Origin: Smithella sp.
GTDB taxonomy: Bacteria > Desulfobacterota > Syntrophia > Syntrophales > Smithellaceae
Length of the DNA: 56,109 nt
Reading direction: 5' to 3'
NCBI GenBank assembly: GCA_012797505.1
Contig: JAAZOZ010000159.1
Location: 1-56,109, forward strand
The notes under the pieces were generated by a model. The model saw only the letters and a program-made list of their open reading frames with translations, ran no database searches and was not told the origin of the DNA. The position numbers were made by a program, and so were the translations under genes. This document shows, piece after piece, positions 8,788 through 17,386 of the stretch (its first letter is position 1; the number at the start of each line of letters is the position of its first letter).

Positions 8788-9392
8788 TCAAACGCACTCC
8801 TCCAAAGGAAAGGTGAACGCCCTCAGCCCCGCGCGTGGGTTTTCCGCCTTGAATGTCCGAACCAGACGGTACTGCGTCAGCCGCTCCACATTGGCCGCCG
8901 CGATTTCGAGCGCTTTTTTCGCTTTGAGCGTGTCATAATAGCCGTCGCTACGGAAAGGATAAAATCCGATTTGGTGTTCTCCAGGTCAAAATCGCTTTTG
9001 ACAACGAGCTGGCCGGAAATCTTCAAAGCGTCCAGTTTGCGGATGCTCAGGGAAAAACTCTCGTCGGCGCGAACGACCCAGTTGTCCGCCTCGTTCGGCT
9101 GACTCAGCGCGCCGGAAACCGTAAACTTCGCTTCGGAATAACGATTGTAGGCGCCGAAAGCCGTCACCCGGGGCATCAGAACCGACCAGGCTTTCATCCT
9201 GCCCATCTTCGCGATGTAGAGATTTTCCTCGGCATGTTTTATTTTTTCGGAATTTTTCACGGCCTCGATATACAGGTCCCGCAGGGTGTATTCCTGCGCG
9301 ATACCCGCCGGAGCATACAACAGTATCGCGGCCAGCAGAACGATCGGGAATGTCCGTAATTGCTTCACTCGGGGATATTCTTTTCCGGCCAA
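8788..9392 (-). pseudogene. Truncated and frameshifted TolC-family outer membrane efflux gene
   Basis: The first 155 or so codons encode a signal peptide (LLAAILLYAPAGIAQ) and the N-terminal repeat of a TolC-type outer membrane factor. At about 8945 the frame reads SVATAIMTRS, but a one-base shift restores the family sequence ATAYYDTLKAKKALEIA and continues to NVERLTQYR before ending at a TGA at 8788-8790. The whole C-terminal half is missing. The gene lies 14 bases downstream of an intact paralogue (9407-10741). GTG at 9368 is a likelier original start than TTG at 9392. It reads as a decaying tandem duplicate; a single-base sequencing error would explain the shift but not the missing half. 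Confidence 0.8.
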
Positions 9393-9406
9393 AAAACGTT
9401 TGCCTG

Positions 9407-10741
9407 TCAGTGGGTGACGCCCATGGCTCTTTGCAGGCGGGCATAAGCGATATTGTAATCAGCCAGGGCATTGGCATACTCGGCCTTGGCTTTGGTCAGC
9501 AGGGTCTGCGCGTCGAGCACTTCCGTGGAACGCGCCACCCGCTCTTTGTAACGGGCTTCGGCAATGCGGAAATTCTCTTCGGCCTGTTCGATCACTTTTT
9601 TCGAAACGGCAATTTGGCTTTCGGCTTCCTGCAATGCCAGAAACGCGTTCTTGATCTCCAGGGAGATCTGATCGCTCAATTCCCGGGACTGATCCTGCGC
9701 CTGGTTTTCTCCGGCTTTTCCGGCATCCACGCGGTATTTCGTTTTGCCCCACTCCCAAAAATTCCAGTTGGCCACCGCCATCACCTGCCAGCTTTCCCGA
9801 TCCTTATACTGCGTGCCGGAAAGCGATGTCGAATCGCCGAACCGCCCGTAATTTCCAACCAGACTGACCGCTGGAAAATATTCGCTCTGCGCCGCGCGAA
9901 CCATTTTGCCCGCCTGTTCAATCTTGAGCGCGGACATTTTGAGTTCCGGACGGTGCTGCCTGGCTATCTCCAGGCATTCTTCAAACGATTGCCGCAGAGG
10001 CTGACAATCGAGCATATCGACCACCTCGACGGCGGTCCGTACGTCCCTCTTCAGGATCGTATTCAACCGCGCTTTGGTCGATTCAACGCCATTTTTCGCC
10101 TTCACCAGTGTCTGCCGGCCGTTGGCGAGCTCCACTTCCGCTTGCAGCATGTCGTTCTTGGGAATCAGACCGACCCGATAAAAATTTTCGGCCACATCGC
10201 AGTGGGCGGCAAGCATTTCCACCTGCTGTCTGGCCGTCTGTGTCAGCCTTTGCGTGCGCAAAACGTTGAAATAGGCGATCTTGACATCCTGGATGACATC
10301 CAGGGATTTGGCCGTCTGTTCGACGAGCGCCGTATCCTCGGCAATTTTGAAGGCCTGGTAGTTGGCCAGGATCCCGCCGCCAGCAAAAAGCGGCTGACGG
10401 GCCTCGATGCCCCAGTTGTAGTTGTCAATGGTTCCGGTAACCATGCGACCTGCGGGGATTCCGGCAAGTGGAAACCCCGGAAAGTAAAAGTTGGGCTCTT
10501 CATTGAGGCGGGTGTAACTGTAGGTCGTGCTGAATTTCGGCAAAAAACCGGTCAGGGCCTCCTTCCTCTGCGCCTGCGCGCCCTTGACCCCCTCTTTGGC
10601 GATGTCCAGCACATAGCTGTTCTTCAGCGCAATGGCAATGCTCTCCTCCAGGGTCAACGCCTGGGCGGATACCGCAGAGGGGGAAAACAGCAGAAAAACG
10701 GCCACGATAACTATCCGCAACCCCTGGCACTTCGTCGTCAT
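9407..10741 (-). CDS. TolC-family outer membrane efflux protein
   Basis: A 444-residue protein with a cleavable signal peptide (MTTKCQGLRIVIVAVFLL, cleavage after SAVSAQA), followed by two long coiled-coil repeats typical of outer membrane factors (for example LTLEESIAIALKNSYVL near the start and AEARYKERVARSTEVLDAQ near the end). Family members form trimeric channels across the outer membrane for efflux pumps or type I secretion, which implies a Gram-negative envelope. I chose ATG 10741 because GGAG lies nine bases upstream; an upstream in-frame ATG at 10774 has no ribosome binding site. No inner membrane pump or adaptor gene is adjacent, so the partner must be encoded elsewhere. Confidence 0.9.
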   Translation of the reverse strand: MTTKCQGLRIVIVAVFLLFSPSAVSAQALTLEESIAIALKNSYVLDIAKEGVKGAQAQRKEALTGFLPKFSTTYSYTRLNEEPNFYFPGFPLAGIPAGRMVTGTIDNYNWGIEARQPLFAGGGILANYQAFKIAEDTALVEQTAKSLDVIQDVKIAYFNVLRTQRLTQTARQQVEMLAAHCDVAENFYRVGLIPKNDMLQAEVELANGRQTLVKAKNGVESTKARLNTILKRDVRTAVEVVDMLDCQPLRQSFEECLEIARQHRPELKMSALKIEQAGKMVRAAQSEYFPAVSLVGNYGRFGDSTSLSGTQYKDRESWQVMAVANWNFWEWGKTKYRVDAGKAGENQAQDQSRELSDQISLEIKNAFLALQEAESQIAVSKKVIEQAEENFRIAEARYKERVARSTEVLDAQTLLTKAKAEYANALADYNIAYARLQRAMGVTH

Positions 10742-10830
10742 TATTTTTGCTCCATTTTCAAATTGATGCAACATTTAGTATATTTTCGACAAAAAAATAA
10801 GCATTAAAATGATTCTTCAGCAGGCGTGGA

Positions 10831-11313
10831 TCAAACGCGGACAACCTCTTCGATGATGCCGCCGCCCAATACTTCATCGGCTGTATAAAAACGACGGATT
10901 GCCCCGGCGTAATCGCTTCCTGGACCTGTGTGAAAACAACCCTCACCCTGACGTCTTCCGGGATGACGCGGCAGCGCGCCGAATTTCAGATGACGGTTGC
11001 AATCCACACAGGGATTCGGCGTCTGTCCGTTTTGACACTCACGGACGAATTGGCCGATCCCTCGCTGTTCCATCAGATCGGCAAAATCAAAAATCCGGTG
11101 GGGAATCCCGAGTCGTCCGCACACGCTTTGAGCGTCGGCGACAGATTCATTCGTAAAACGCCCGGCTTCGTCGCCTAACCGGTGAACGCCCAGCAGCATC
11201 GTCGCCCCGGCAACTGCATAACCCGCCTCCCGAAGCAGCAGCGCCGCGACAGACGAAACCGCCCCGCCGCTCATGGCCACCGGAATTTTTTTCTTTTCCA
11301 AAACGCTCCGCAT
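10831..11313 (-). pseudogene. mnmA: mnmA (tRNA-specific 2-thiouridylase) pseudogene with internal deletion
   Basis: The first 110 codons match the N-terminus of MnmA, including the conserved TPNPCVDCNRHLKFGAL, which carries the catalytic Cys region. The PP-loop reads SGGAVSSVAALL rather than SGGVDSSVAA, so the Asp of the ATP-binding loop is lost. After LKFGAL the sequence jumps to the C-terminal end of MnmA: in a second frame one reads VQEAITPGQSVVFIQ, and back in the first frame DEVLGGGIIEEVVRV then stop. About two hundred residues in the middle are missing, and at least two frame changes are needed. An intact copy is presumably elsewhere, because the modification is nearly universal. Confidence 0.85.
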
Positions 11314-11527
11314 GCCTCACCTTCAAAAGTGATTCTATTCTTTCCATGATATTCTCCCGCTTTGCAACTTTTTTTCAACAGGCGCTTTTCCATTCTTGCA
11401 ATTTCAAGGCAACCTTGCTATTCAAGTGCGTCAAAATTCTGACGGGTTGCCGTGACTTTTTACCGGACCGGAATGCTGCCCAAACGGATCGTTCTATTAG
11501 GAAAGACAGGAAATACGGGGGCTTGGA

Positions 11528-12772
11528 ATGGAGATTCACTTTCTTCTTTTTGTTTTGCTGCTGGCGGCGACGGCCATTATCAGTTTCGCCTACGCGATCT
11601 GGCGGGGCCGCAATGACCAACAGATCCTCCGCAGCATTCTGCAAAGCTCGCCGATTCCCACCTTTGTCATCTCCACCGACCGTAAAATCCTCTACTGGAA
11701 CCGCGCGCTGGAAGGGCTCTCCGGCATCCGGGCGGAGGAAGTCCTGGGCACCGACCAGCAATGGCGCGCGTTTTATTCTTCACCCCGGTCCTGCATGGCG
11801 GACCTCATCATCAGCAATAAAATCGATCATTCCTACTCTCTCTACGCCGGAAAAGTCACCAAGTCAAAGGTCCTGAAGTATGCCTATGAGGTGACGGAGT
11901 TTTTTCCGGATCTGGGGGAAAAGGGGAAATGGTTCCGGATCACCGCAACGAGCATCCGCGATTCCAGCGGCAAAACGTTCGGCGCCATGGAAACGCTGGA
12001 AGACATTACCGATCAGAAGACGGCGGAGGAAGAACTGCTCAAGCGGACCAAGCTGGAATCCCTGGGAACCTTCGCCGACGGCGTCGCCAAGGACTTTGAC
12101 AGCCTGCTGACCGCCATCCTGCGCAATGTTTTTCTGGCGAAAATTTCCGCGAGCGAAGAGGATAAAATTCTGGAAAACGGCCTGGCCGTCGCGGAGCGCG
12201 CGGGTTTGCAGGCCAAGGAGCTGGCGCACCGGCTCATCACCTTCGCACAGGGCGGCTACCCGGTCAAGAAAATTGAAAGGATCGGCGATCTGATCCGCGA
12301 GACCGTCCAGAAAACCCTGGCCGGATCGAAGGTAACCTGCGCTCCCGTGATTGCCGCCGACCTCTGGCCCGTGGAAGTGGACGCCCTGCAAATCAAACAG
12401 GTGATTGAGAATATGGTCACCAACGCGAAGGAGGCCATGCCCGAAGGCGGCCCCATGGAAGTGATCGCGGAAAACACCACGACCGGCACCAATATCCGGA
12501 CGCTCGGCGAGGGCAACTATGTCCGGATTGTCATTCGGGACAAGGGCGTCGGCATCCCCCGGGAGAACCTCTCCAAAATTTTCGATCCGTATTTTACGAC
12601 CAAAGAAAAGAAGGAGCGTGGCGGCATCGGCCTGGGGCTCGCCATCTGCGATTCCATCATCAAGTATCACAACGGGCTGATCAGCATGGAATCGACGGTC
12701 GGCGTCGGCACAACGTTTTTCATTTATCTGGCCGCCATGCCCAATGGTTCCCCAAAAAGCAACGTCAGCTAA
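11528..12772 (+). CDS. PAS-containing sensor kinase-like protein lacking the H-box histidine
   Basis: A 414-residue protein: one membrane segment (about residues 4-24), a PAS domain (about 35-160, SPIPTFVISTDRKILYWNR), a dimerisation region and a HATPase domain. The N box (NMVTNAKEAMP), G1 (DKGVGIP), F box (FDPYFTTK) and G2 (GIGLGLA) are intact. The phospho-acceptor region, which in this kinase class reads like AHDFNNLLTAI, is AKDFDSLLTAI here, with Lys at residue 188 (codon AAG, 12089-12091). The protein may therefore bind ATP without standard autophosphorylation. No response regulator is adjacent. It is divergent from the mnmA pseudogene and overlaps the small minus-strand gene by four bases at its 3' end. 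Confidence 0.85.
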   Translation: MEIHFLLFVLLLAATAIISFAYAIWRGRNDQQILRSILQSSPIPTFVISTDRKILYWNRALEGLSGIRAEEVLGTDQQWRAFYSSPRSCMADLIISNKIDHSYSLYAGKVTKSKVLKYAYEVTEFFPDLGEKGKWFRITATSIRDSSGKTFGAMETLEDITDQKTAEEELLKRTKLESLGTFADGVAKDFDSLLTAILRNVFLAKISASEEDKILENGLAVAERAGLQAKELAHRLITFAQGGYPVKKIERIGDLIRETVQKTLAGSKVTCAPVIAADLWPVEVDALQIKQVIENMVTNAKEAMPEGGPMEVIAENTTTGTNIRTLGEGNYVRIVIRDKGVGIPRENLSKIFDPYFTTKEKKERGGIGLGLAICDSIIKYHNGLISMESTVGVGTTFFIYLAAMPNGSPKSNVS

Positions 12773-12963
12773 TTAGACCTCTCGTGTTCCTTCTTGACGC
12801 CGTCGAGCAGTTCCTCAATATGGCGCAGCCGCTCCTGAAACGTGGCAATGCCCAGCGCCGACTCCCGGGGATGAAGATTTTCAATCTCGGCAAGCCGGTT
12901 GCGCAGATGCAAAATGATTTCCTCCGCCAGACAAAACAGCAGAGCGCGCTCAGATCTGGTCAT
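12769..12963 (-). CDS. Small helical protein of unknown function
   Basis: A 64-residue charged protein (start MTRSERALLFCLAEEIILHL) predicted to be mostly helical or coiled-coil. It begins 15 bases after the cytidylate-kinase-like gene on the same strand and may be the last gene of the ATPase transcript. The family is not recognised. It ends in a four-base convergent overlap with the sensor kinase-like gene. Confidence 0.55.
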   Translation of the reverse strand: MTRSERALLFCLAEEIILHLRNRLAEIENLHPRESALGIATFQERLRHIEELLDGVKKEHERSN

Positions 12964-12978
12964 GACCCGAATACCCTC

Positions 12979-13776
12979 CTATTCCTGCTGCATGGACTTC
13001 CGGAGCAGAAATGCCTTCTTAATGGACTCCGCCGCACTTTCAATGCTGACTTTATCCGTATTGACCATCATGTCATAATGCTTCGGATCGTTAATATCTT
13101 CCTTGAAGTAATTTTTAATAAAGCCCACCTGATATTCATCATACTTGCGCACATATTCCAGTGCCTCCGCTTTCGACATGTGGCGATCCCGCATCACTTT
13201 CTCCACACGCGCTTCCTCCGGCGCGATGATCCGCACGCGAAAGGCCTTGTCTTTCAAAATAAAGCTTCCGCCGCGGCCGATGATAATAACATTGCCGTGT
13301 TCCGCGTTCGTGTGCATCACCATCGACAAATGCCGGAGGTATTCATTGGGCCAGATATGCCGCGATTCAAAGAAGGAACTGATCAGGCTGTCGAAAAACG
13401 AGATGCTTTTTTCGTCCAGCGATTTGATCACCTTTTCGCTCATGTGCGCGCTTTCGGCGACTTTATGAATCAATTCGCTTCCCACGATGTTCATTTTCAG
13501 CTCCGTGGCCAGAATCCGGGAAATGAAGCCCCCTCCCGCTCCCGTTTCGCTGGACAGCGTAATGACATGCCCCGGTTTTTCCTTTTTGTCCCGCTGCCAG
13601 CGCATGACCTGGTCTTCCACCAGTTTGTCAACATCCTTATCCCGCAATTTGATATCCCGGGTATAATCGGGGCAATTGACATCAAACAGGGCATTGGTTT
13701 TCACCCGATACCGCTTGGTGCAGTTTTCGCGCCACGCGCAGATCACGCAAATTCTTTTGTCCGATCCTGTTGACAT
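12979..13776 (-). CDS. Cytidylate kinase-like family protein with N-terminal Cys motif
   Basis: A 265-residue protein. Residues 10-40 contain CVICAWRENC and a further Cys (NCPDY), perhaps a metal site. From about residue 68 it resembles the cytidylate kinase-like family: a glycine-rich loop LSSETGAGGGFISRILA, then IIIGRGGSFIL and RVRIIAPEEARVEKVM. Members are P-loop nucleoside monophosphate kinase relatives, many of unknown substrate. It starts 27 bases after atpG on the same strand and precedes a small ORF, so it probably belongs to the ATPase transcript. A functional link to the ATPase is not known to me. Confidence 0.8.
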   Translation of the reverse strand: MSTGSDKRICVICAWRENCTKRYRVKTNALFDVNCPDYTRDIKLRDKDVDKLVEDQVMRWQRDKKEKPGHVITLSSETGAGGGFISRILATELKMNIVGSELIHKVAESAHMSEKVIKSLDEKSISFFDSLISSFFESRHIWPNEYLRHLSMVMHTNAEHGNVIIIGRGGSFILKDKAFRVRIIAPEEARVEKVMRDRHMSKAEALEYVRKYDEYQVGFIKNYFKEDINDPKHYDMMVNTDKVSIESAAESIKKAFLLRKSMQQE

Positions 13777-13803
13777 GCGCCACTCCCCCTTTCTCGTTTG
13801 ATG

Positions 13804-14694
13804 TTATGACGCCTCTTCCTGCAGCGCCTCAAATCCGGCAACAATATCAAGAAGCTCTTCGGTAATCGTCATCTGGCGGGTGCGGTGGAACTGCACGTGC
13901 AGATCCAGCAACTGCTCTTCAATATTCTTCTCGGCGTTCTGCATGGACGCCAGGCGGCTGGCGTTCTCGCTGGCCAGCGACTCGGCGAAGGCCCGGTACA
14001 GCGACACGAACAAATACTCGCGGATCAGCGACGAAAAGATCTTGTCGCCGTCCATCCGGAAGATCGGCAGAGATTTGGATTCCCATTTTTTCCTGGCGAT
14101 CTGTTTGAGCCAGGCCTCATCCACCGGCAAAAGCTGCAGCATGTGGGGGTGGTACGTCGCTCCGGTCAGGTATTCATTATAAAAAAGAAAGAAATGATCG
14201 ACGTTGCCGCGAAAATGCCACTCATCGATAATCATAATAATTTCCTGCACCAGCGGCGTAATGCCCGCCGTGGAGCCGGGAGTCGAAAGCAGCTCATCCA
14301 CCGTCTGTCCGGCGTCTTCCACATAGTCCGCCACGCGCGCGCCGACCGAAAGAACTTTGCGGTTTTCTTTTTTCACGCCCGTGCTTTTGATATGATCCAG
14401 CGCGAATGTGGAAATCTGCTCATTGAGCTGTCCGCACAGTCCCTGGTCGGATCCGAACACGATCACGCCGAGACGTTTGATGGGAACGTTCTTCCGCTTC
14501 ATCGTCGCGCCCATGCGCTCCTTGAGCACGATCTGCAGGCCCATTTCCACCGTGCGGTTGTAATCACGCAGCGAATCGACGGCCCGCTGGTACTGGCGGA
14601 TGCTCACGGCAGCCAGGGCTTTCATCGTCTTGACGACGGATAAAAGGTCCCCGGCGCTTTTCATTCTCCTTTTCAGCGACTCAGTTGTTTGCAT
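13804..14694 (-). CDS. atpG: N-type F1Fo ATPase gamma subunit
   Basis: A 296-residue gamma subunit, the central shaft that couples rotation of the c-ring to catalysis. N-terminal MQTTESLKRRMKSAGDLLS and the C-terminal helix (about residues 230-290) are the coiled-coil parts. I placed the start at ATG 14692-14694, which has GAGGAAG upstream and overlaps the end of atpA by 14 bases, rather than at an earlier in-frame codon without a ribosome binding site. It is divergent from standard gamma subunits, as expected for N-type enzymes, and is the last ATPase gene of the operon. Confidence 0.92.
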   Translation of the reverse strand: MQTTESLKRRMKSAGDLLSVVKTMKALAAVSIRQYQRAVDSLRDYNRTVEMGLQIVLKERMGATMKRKNVPIKRLGVIVFGSDQGLCGQLNEQISTFALDHIKSTGVKKENRKVLSVGARVADYVEDAGQTVDELLSTPGSTAGITPLVQEIIMIIDEWHFRGNVDHFFLFYNEYLTGATYHPHMLQLLPVDEAWLKQIARKKWESKSLPIFRMDGDKIFSSLIREYLFVSLYRAFAESLASENASRLASMQNAEKNIEEQLLDLHVQFHRTRQMTITEELLDIVAGFEALQEEAS

Positions 14695-16249
14695 GGGCTT
14701 CCTCAATCTCTTCAAACGGAGCGATCGTCGGTTTGATTTTGTTCATGATGCTGTCGCGGTCCGTCATATCCATCTTTTTGCCTTCTTCAATCCGCGTGCA
14801 CAATTCCGGAAGCTGTTCGTTGACCGTTTCCAGCAGGCGCGCCTCCACCTCGCGGATCTTTTCCGTCGGAACGAGATCCAGGGCGCCTCCGGTTACGGAA
14901 AGAAGAGAGGCAATCTGTTCGGAGGCCCGCAACGGCTTGAACTGGCCCTGTTTCAGGATTTCACGGACGCGCCAGCCGCGCTCCAGCGTCCGCCGCGTGG
15001 CGTCGTCGAGTCTTGTGCCGAACCGGGAGAAGGACTCCAGTTCTTCAAACTGCGAGTAGGACAGACGCAGATCGCCCGCCACGGATCGGTATGCGGGAAG
15101 CTGTGTCTTGCCGCCGACGCGGGAAACGGACTTGCCGACGTCCACCGCCGGCAGAATCCCTTTGCTGAAGAGCACCGGCGAAAGATAAATCTGCCCGTCC
15201 GTAATGGAAATCAGATTGGTGGGAATATAAGACGACATGTCCTGGGCTTCCGTTTCCGTGATGGGAAGCGACGTCAGCGACCCGCCGCCCAGTTCCGGCC
15301 GCATATGCGTGGAGCGCTCCAAGAGCCGTGAGTGAATATAAAAGATATCGCCGGGAAACGCTTCTCTTCCGGGGGGCCGCCGCAAAAGCAGCGACACTTC
15401 GCGGTACGCCCGCGCATGGGAGGTCAGATCATCATAGACAATCAAAACATCCCGGCCCTGCTCCACAAAATATTCCCCCATGCTGGTCGCCGCATAGGGA
15501 GCAATAAACTGCAGGCCCGGTGTGTCTTCGCCGGTGGCCACCACCACGATGCAGGATTTCATCACCCCGTGATCGCGCAGTTCGGCGATCACCTTGGCGA
15601 CATCGGCGCTTTTCTTGCCGGTCGCGCAATAAATGGAGATGATTCCGGTTTCTTTCTGATTAATGATGGTATCGACGGCAATCGCTGTTTTGCCGGTCAT
15701 TCTGTCGCCCAGAATCAACTCGCGCTGGCCCCGCCCGACGGGAATGAGCGCGTCAATCACCTTAATGCCGGTCTGCAGCGGCACCGTCACCGGGGCGCGG
15801 TCCATCACCGCGGGCGCGGGCCGCTCCACCGGCAGGCGCATGACGGTGTTCACTTCCCCCAGGCCGTCCAGCGGACGTCCCAGCGGATCGACCACCCGCC
15901 CCAGCAGGCCGTCGCCCACCGGAACATCCAGGACGCGCTTGGTGCGCTGCACTTCCGAACCCACCTGGATATTTTCACTGGGATCCAGAAGAATCACGCC
16001 GATTTCCTTGGGATCGATGTTGAACACCAGCCCCATGTAATTGCCGGAAAATCGCACCAGTTCCTCCGCGCGGATATGCGGCAGACCGCTGACCCGGGCG
16101 ATGTCCCGGCCGACAAACTGCACGGTGCCGATTTCGTATTGTCTCAGTTCAGGATTCTGCTCTTCCAAAACCTTTTCCATGGTATCGAACGTGTCGTCCA
16201 GAAAGGTTTTCAGCTCCTGACTTTCCACTTGGCTCACCTCTTGATTCAT
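14681..16249 (-). CDS. atpA: N-type F1Fo ATPase alpha subunit
   Basis: A 522-residue non-catalytic nucleotide-binding subunit of F1. The Walker A reads GDRMTGKTA near residue 175, with Met where most alpha subunits have Gln. The alpha signature PAVDVGKSVSRVGGKTQLP is present near residue 365. GGAGG sits eight bases before ATG 16249. It follows atpF by 60 bases and overlaps atpG. Its location after the Fo genes rather than between delta and gamma is characteristic of the N-ATPase gene order. Confidence 0.95.
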   Translation of the reverse strand: MNQEVSQVESQELKTFLDDTFDTMEKVLEEQNPELRQYEIGTVQFVGRDIARVSGLPHIRAEELVRFSGNYMGLVFNIDPKEIGVILLDPSENIQVGSEVQRTKRVLDVPVGDGLLGRVVDPLGRPLDGLGEVNTVMRLPVERPAPAVMDRAPVTVPLQTGIKVIDALIPVGRGQRELILGDRMTGKTAIAVDTIINQKETGIISIYCATGKKSADVAKVIAELRDHGVMKSCIVVVATGEDTPGLQFIAPYAATSMGEYFVEQGRDVLIVYDDLTSHARAYREVSLLLRRPPGREAFPGDIFYIHSRLLERSTHMRPELGGGSLTSLPITETEAQDMSSYIPTNLISITDGQIYLSPVLFSKGILPAVDVGKSVSRVGGKTQLPAYRSVAGDLRLSYSQFEELESFSRFGTRLDDATRRTLERGWRVREILKQGQFKPLRASEQIASLLSVTGGALDLVPTEKIREVEARLLETVNEQLPELCTRIEEGKKMDMTDRDSIMNKIKPTIAPFEEIEEAHANN

Positions 16250-16309
16250 TCTACGCCTCCTGACATCCTTCCAGACTTCAGCCTTCGGCCTTCCGGTCGA
16301 TAAACCTTT

Positions 16310-17080
16310 CTATGCCGCATGCGCTTCTTTCTGGAGCGTTTCCGTCAAACTCTCCACCAGGGTTTCCAGATATTCGTTCAGGCTCCAGGCGATTTTATGG
16401 CCGTTGACCCGCATTTCAATGCCCGAAACAATATCCGGTTCTTGCAGATAACGGATGGTAAATCCGTTGGTGATCTGCTTCTTCAGGACTTCTTCAATCT
16501 GCGTCTGCCTCGGGGCAGGAATGCCGAAAGCGCTCTGGATCGTCACCCGGTTTCCTCCGCCGCTGATCGCCTTGCGCAGCTGAGTGCTTTTTTCCTCGTC
16601 CAGCGACTGCACCCGGCGGAGGAATTCCTCGACGATTCTCTCCTCCAGATCGGCGTCCGCCAGATCGGAAAGGGCTTTGCGCGCCGTGGCGTACAACTGC
16701 TTGGCCGCTCGCTGACGCAAATCATAGAAAAAGGCGTCCTGCTCCCGGATCAGCATGTCCTGCCAGCGCGCTTTGACCGCATCCACTTCCACGCGCACTT
16801 TTTCCATCAGCTCTTTGCGTTTGGCTTCCGCCGCCAGCGTCGCCTCGTTGAGCATGGTTTCTTTTTTCTCATTGAGGCTCTGATTGCGCTTTTCGTAGAG
16901 CAGGGCTTCTTCTTCCGCTTTCGTCTTCAGCTCATCCGCTTCGGCGAAGCGCGCGGCGATTTTCGCCTCCCGGTCATCCATGGCCTTGATAATCCGCCCG
17001 TAGAGAAAGCGTTTCAGCAGATACATCAGCAGGAGGAAATTGAAGATTTGCGCTAAAAATACAAACCAGTCGATATGCAT
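16310..17080 (-). CDS. atpF: N-type ATPase b subunit with delta-like C-terminal domain
   Basis: A 256-residue protein, much longer than a standard b subunit. Residues 3-24 form the membrane anchor, residues 30-140 a charged helix, and the last 90 residues (VTIQSAFGIPAPRQTQIEEV, then PDIVSGIEMRVNGHKIAWSL) resemble the C-terminal domain of delta/OSCP. This would explain why no separate atpH is present: the stator stalk functions of b and delta appear combined, as known for N-ATPases. It starts 11 bases after atpE. Confidence 0.9.
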   Translation of the reverse strand: MHIDWFVFLAQIFNFLLLMYLLKRFLYGRIIKAMDDREAKIAARFAEADELKTKAEEEALLYEKRNQSLNEKKETMLNEATLAAEAKRKELMEKVRVEVDAVKARWQDMLIREQDAFFYDLRQRAAKQLYATARKALSDLADADLEERIVEEFLRRVQSLDEEKSTQLRKAISGGGNRVTIQSAFGIPAPRQTQIEEVLKKQITNGFTIRYLQEPDIVSGIEMRVNGHKIAWSLNEYLETLVESLTETLQKEAHAA

Positions 17081-17091
17081 GGTTTATCCCC

Positions 17092-17358
17092 CTACTTGAT
17101 AATGAAACCCCAGAACGGATTGGCGAAAATCAGAATCATGGAAATCACGAAACAGTAAATGGCAATGGATTCAATCATGGCCAAACCGACAAATAATGTT
17201 CGCGTTAAGGAATTCCTCTCATCCGGCTGCTGGGCAATCGCGGCCAGCGCCTGGGCGATTGCCTGTCCCATGCCCAGTCCGGGACCGATCGAACCGATCC
17301 CCATTGCCAAACCCGCACCGATAATCGAGGCCATCGCGACGAGACTTACGTTGTCCAT
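17092..17358 (-). CDS. atpE: N-type ATPase c subunit (proteolipid)
   Basis: An 88-residue hairpin of two membrane helices. The ion-binding carboxylate is E63 in GLAMIESIAIYCF; S64 and Y68 match Na+-liganding positions of sodium-type c subunits. The other helix reads GPGLGMGQA, so Met30 takes the place of the Gln (Ilyobacter c subunit Q32) or Glu found at this position in Na+-binding c subunits. The start is ATG 17358 with AGGAGG eight bases upstream; an upstream extension of the frame is not credible. Whether the enzyme moves Na+ or H+ is therefore open. Confidence 0.93.
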   Translation of the reverse strand: MDNVSLVAMASIIGAGLAMGIGSIGPGLGMGQAIAQALAAIAQQPDERNSLTRTLFVGLAMIESIAIYCFVISMILIFANPFWGFIIK

Positions 17359-17386
17359 ACATACTCCTCCTTTTATTTCAATTTTA

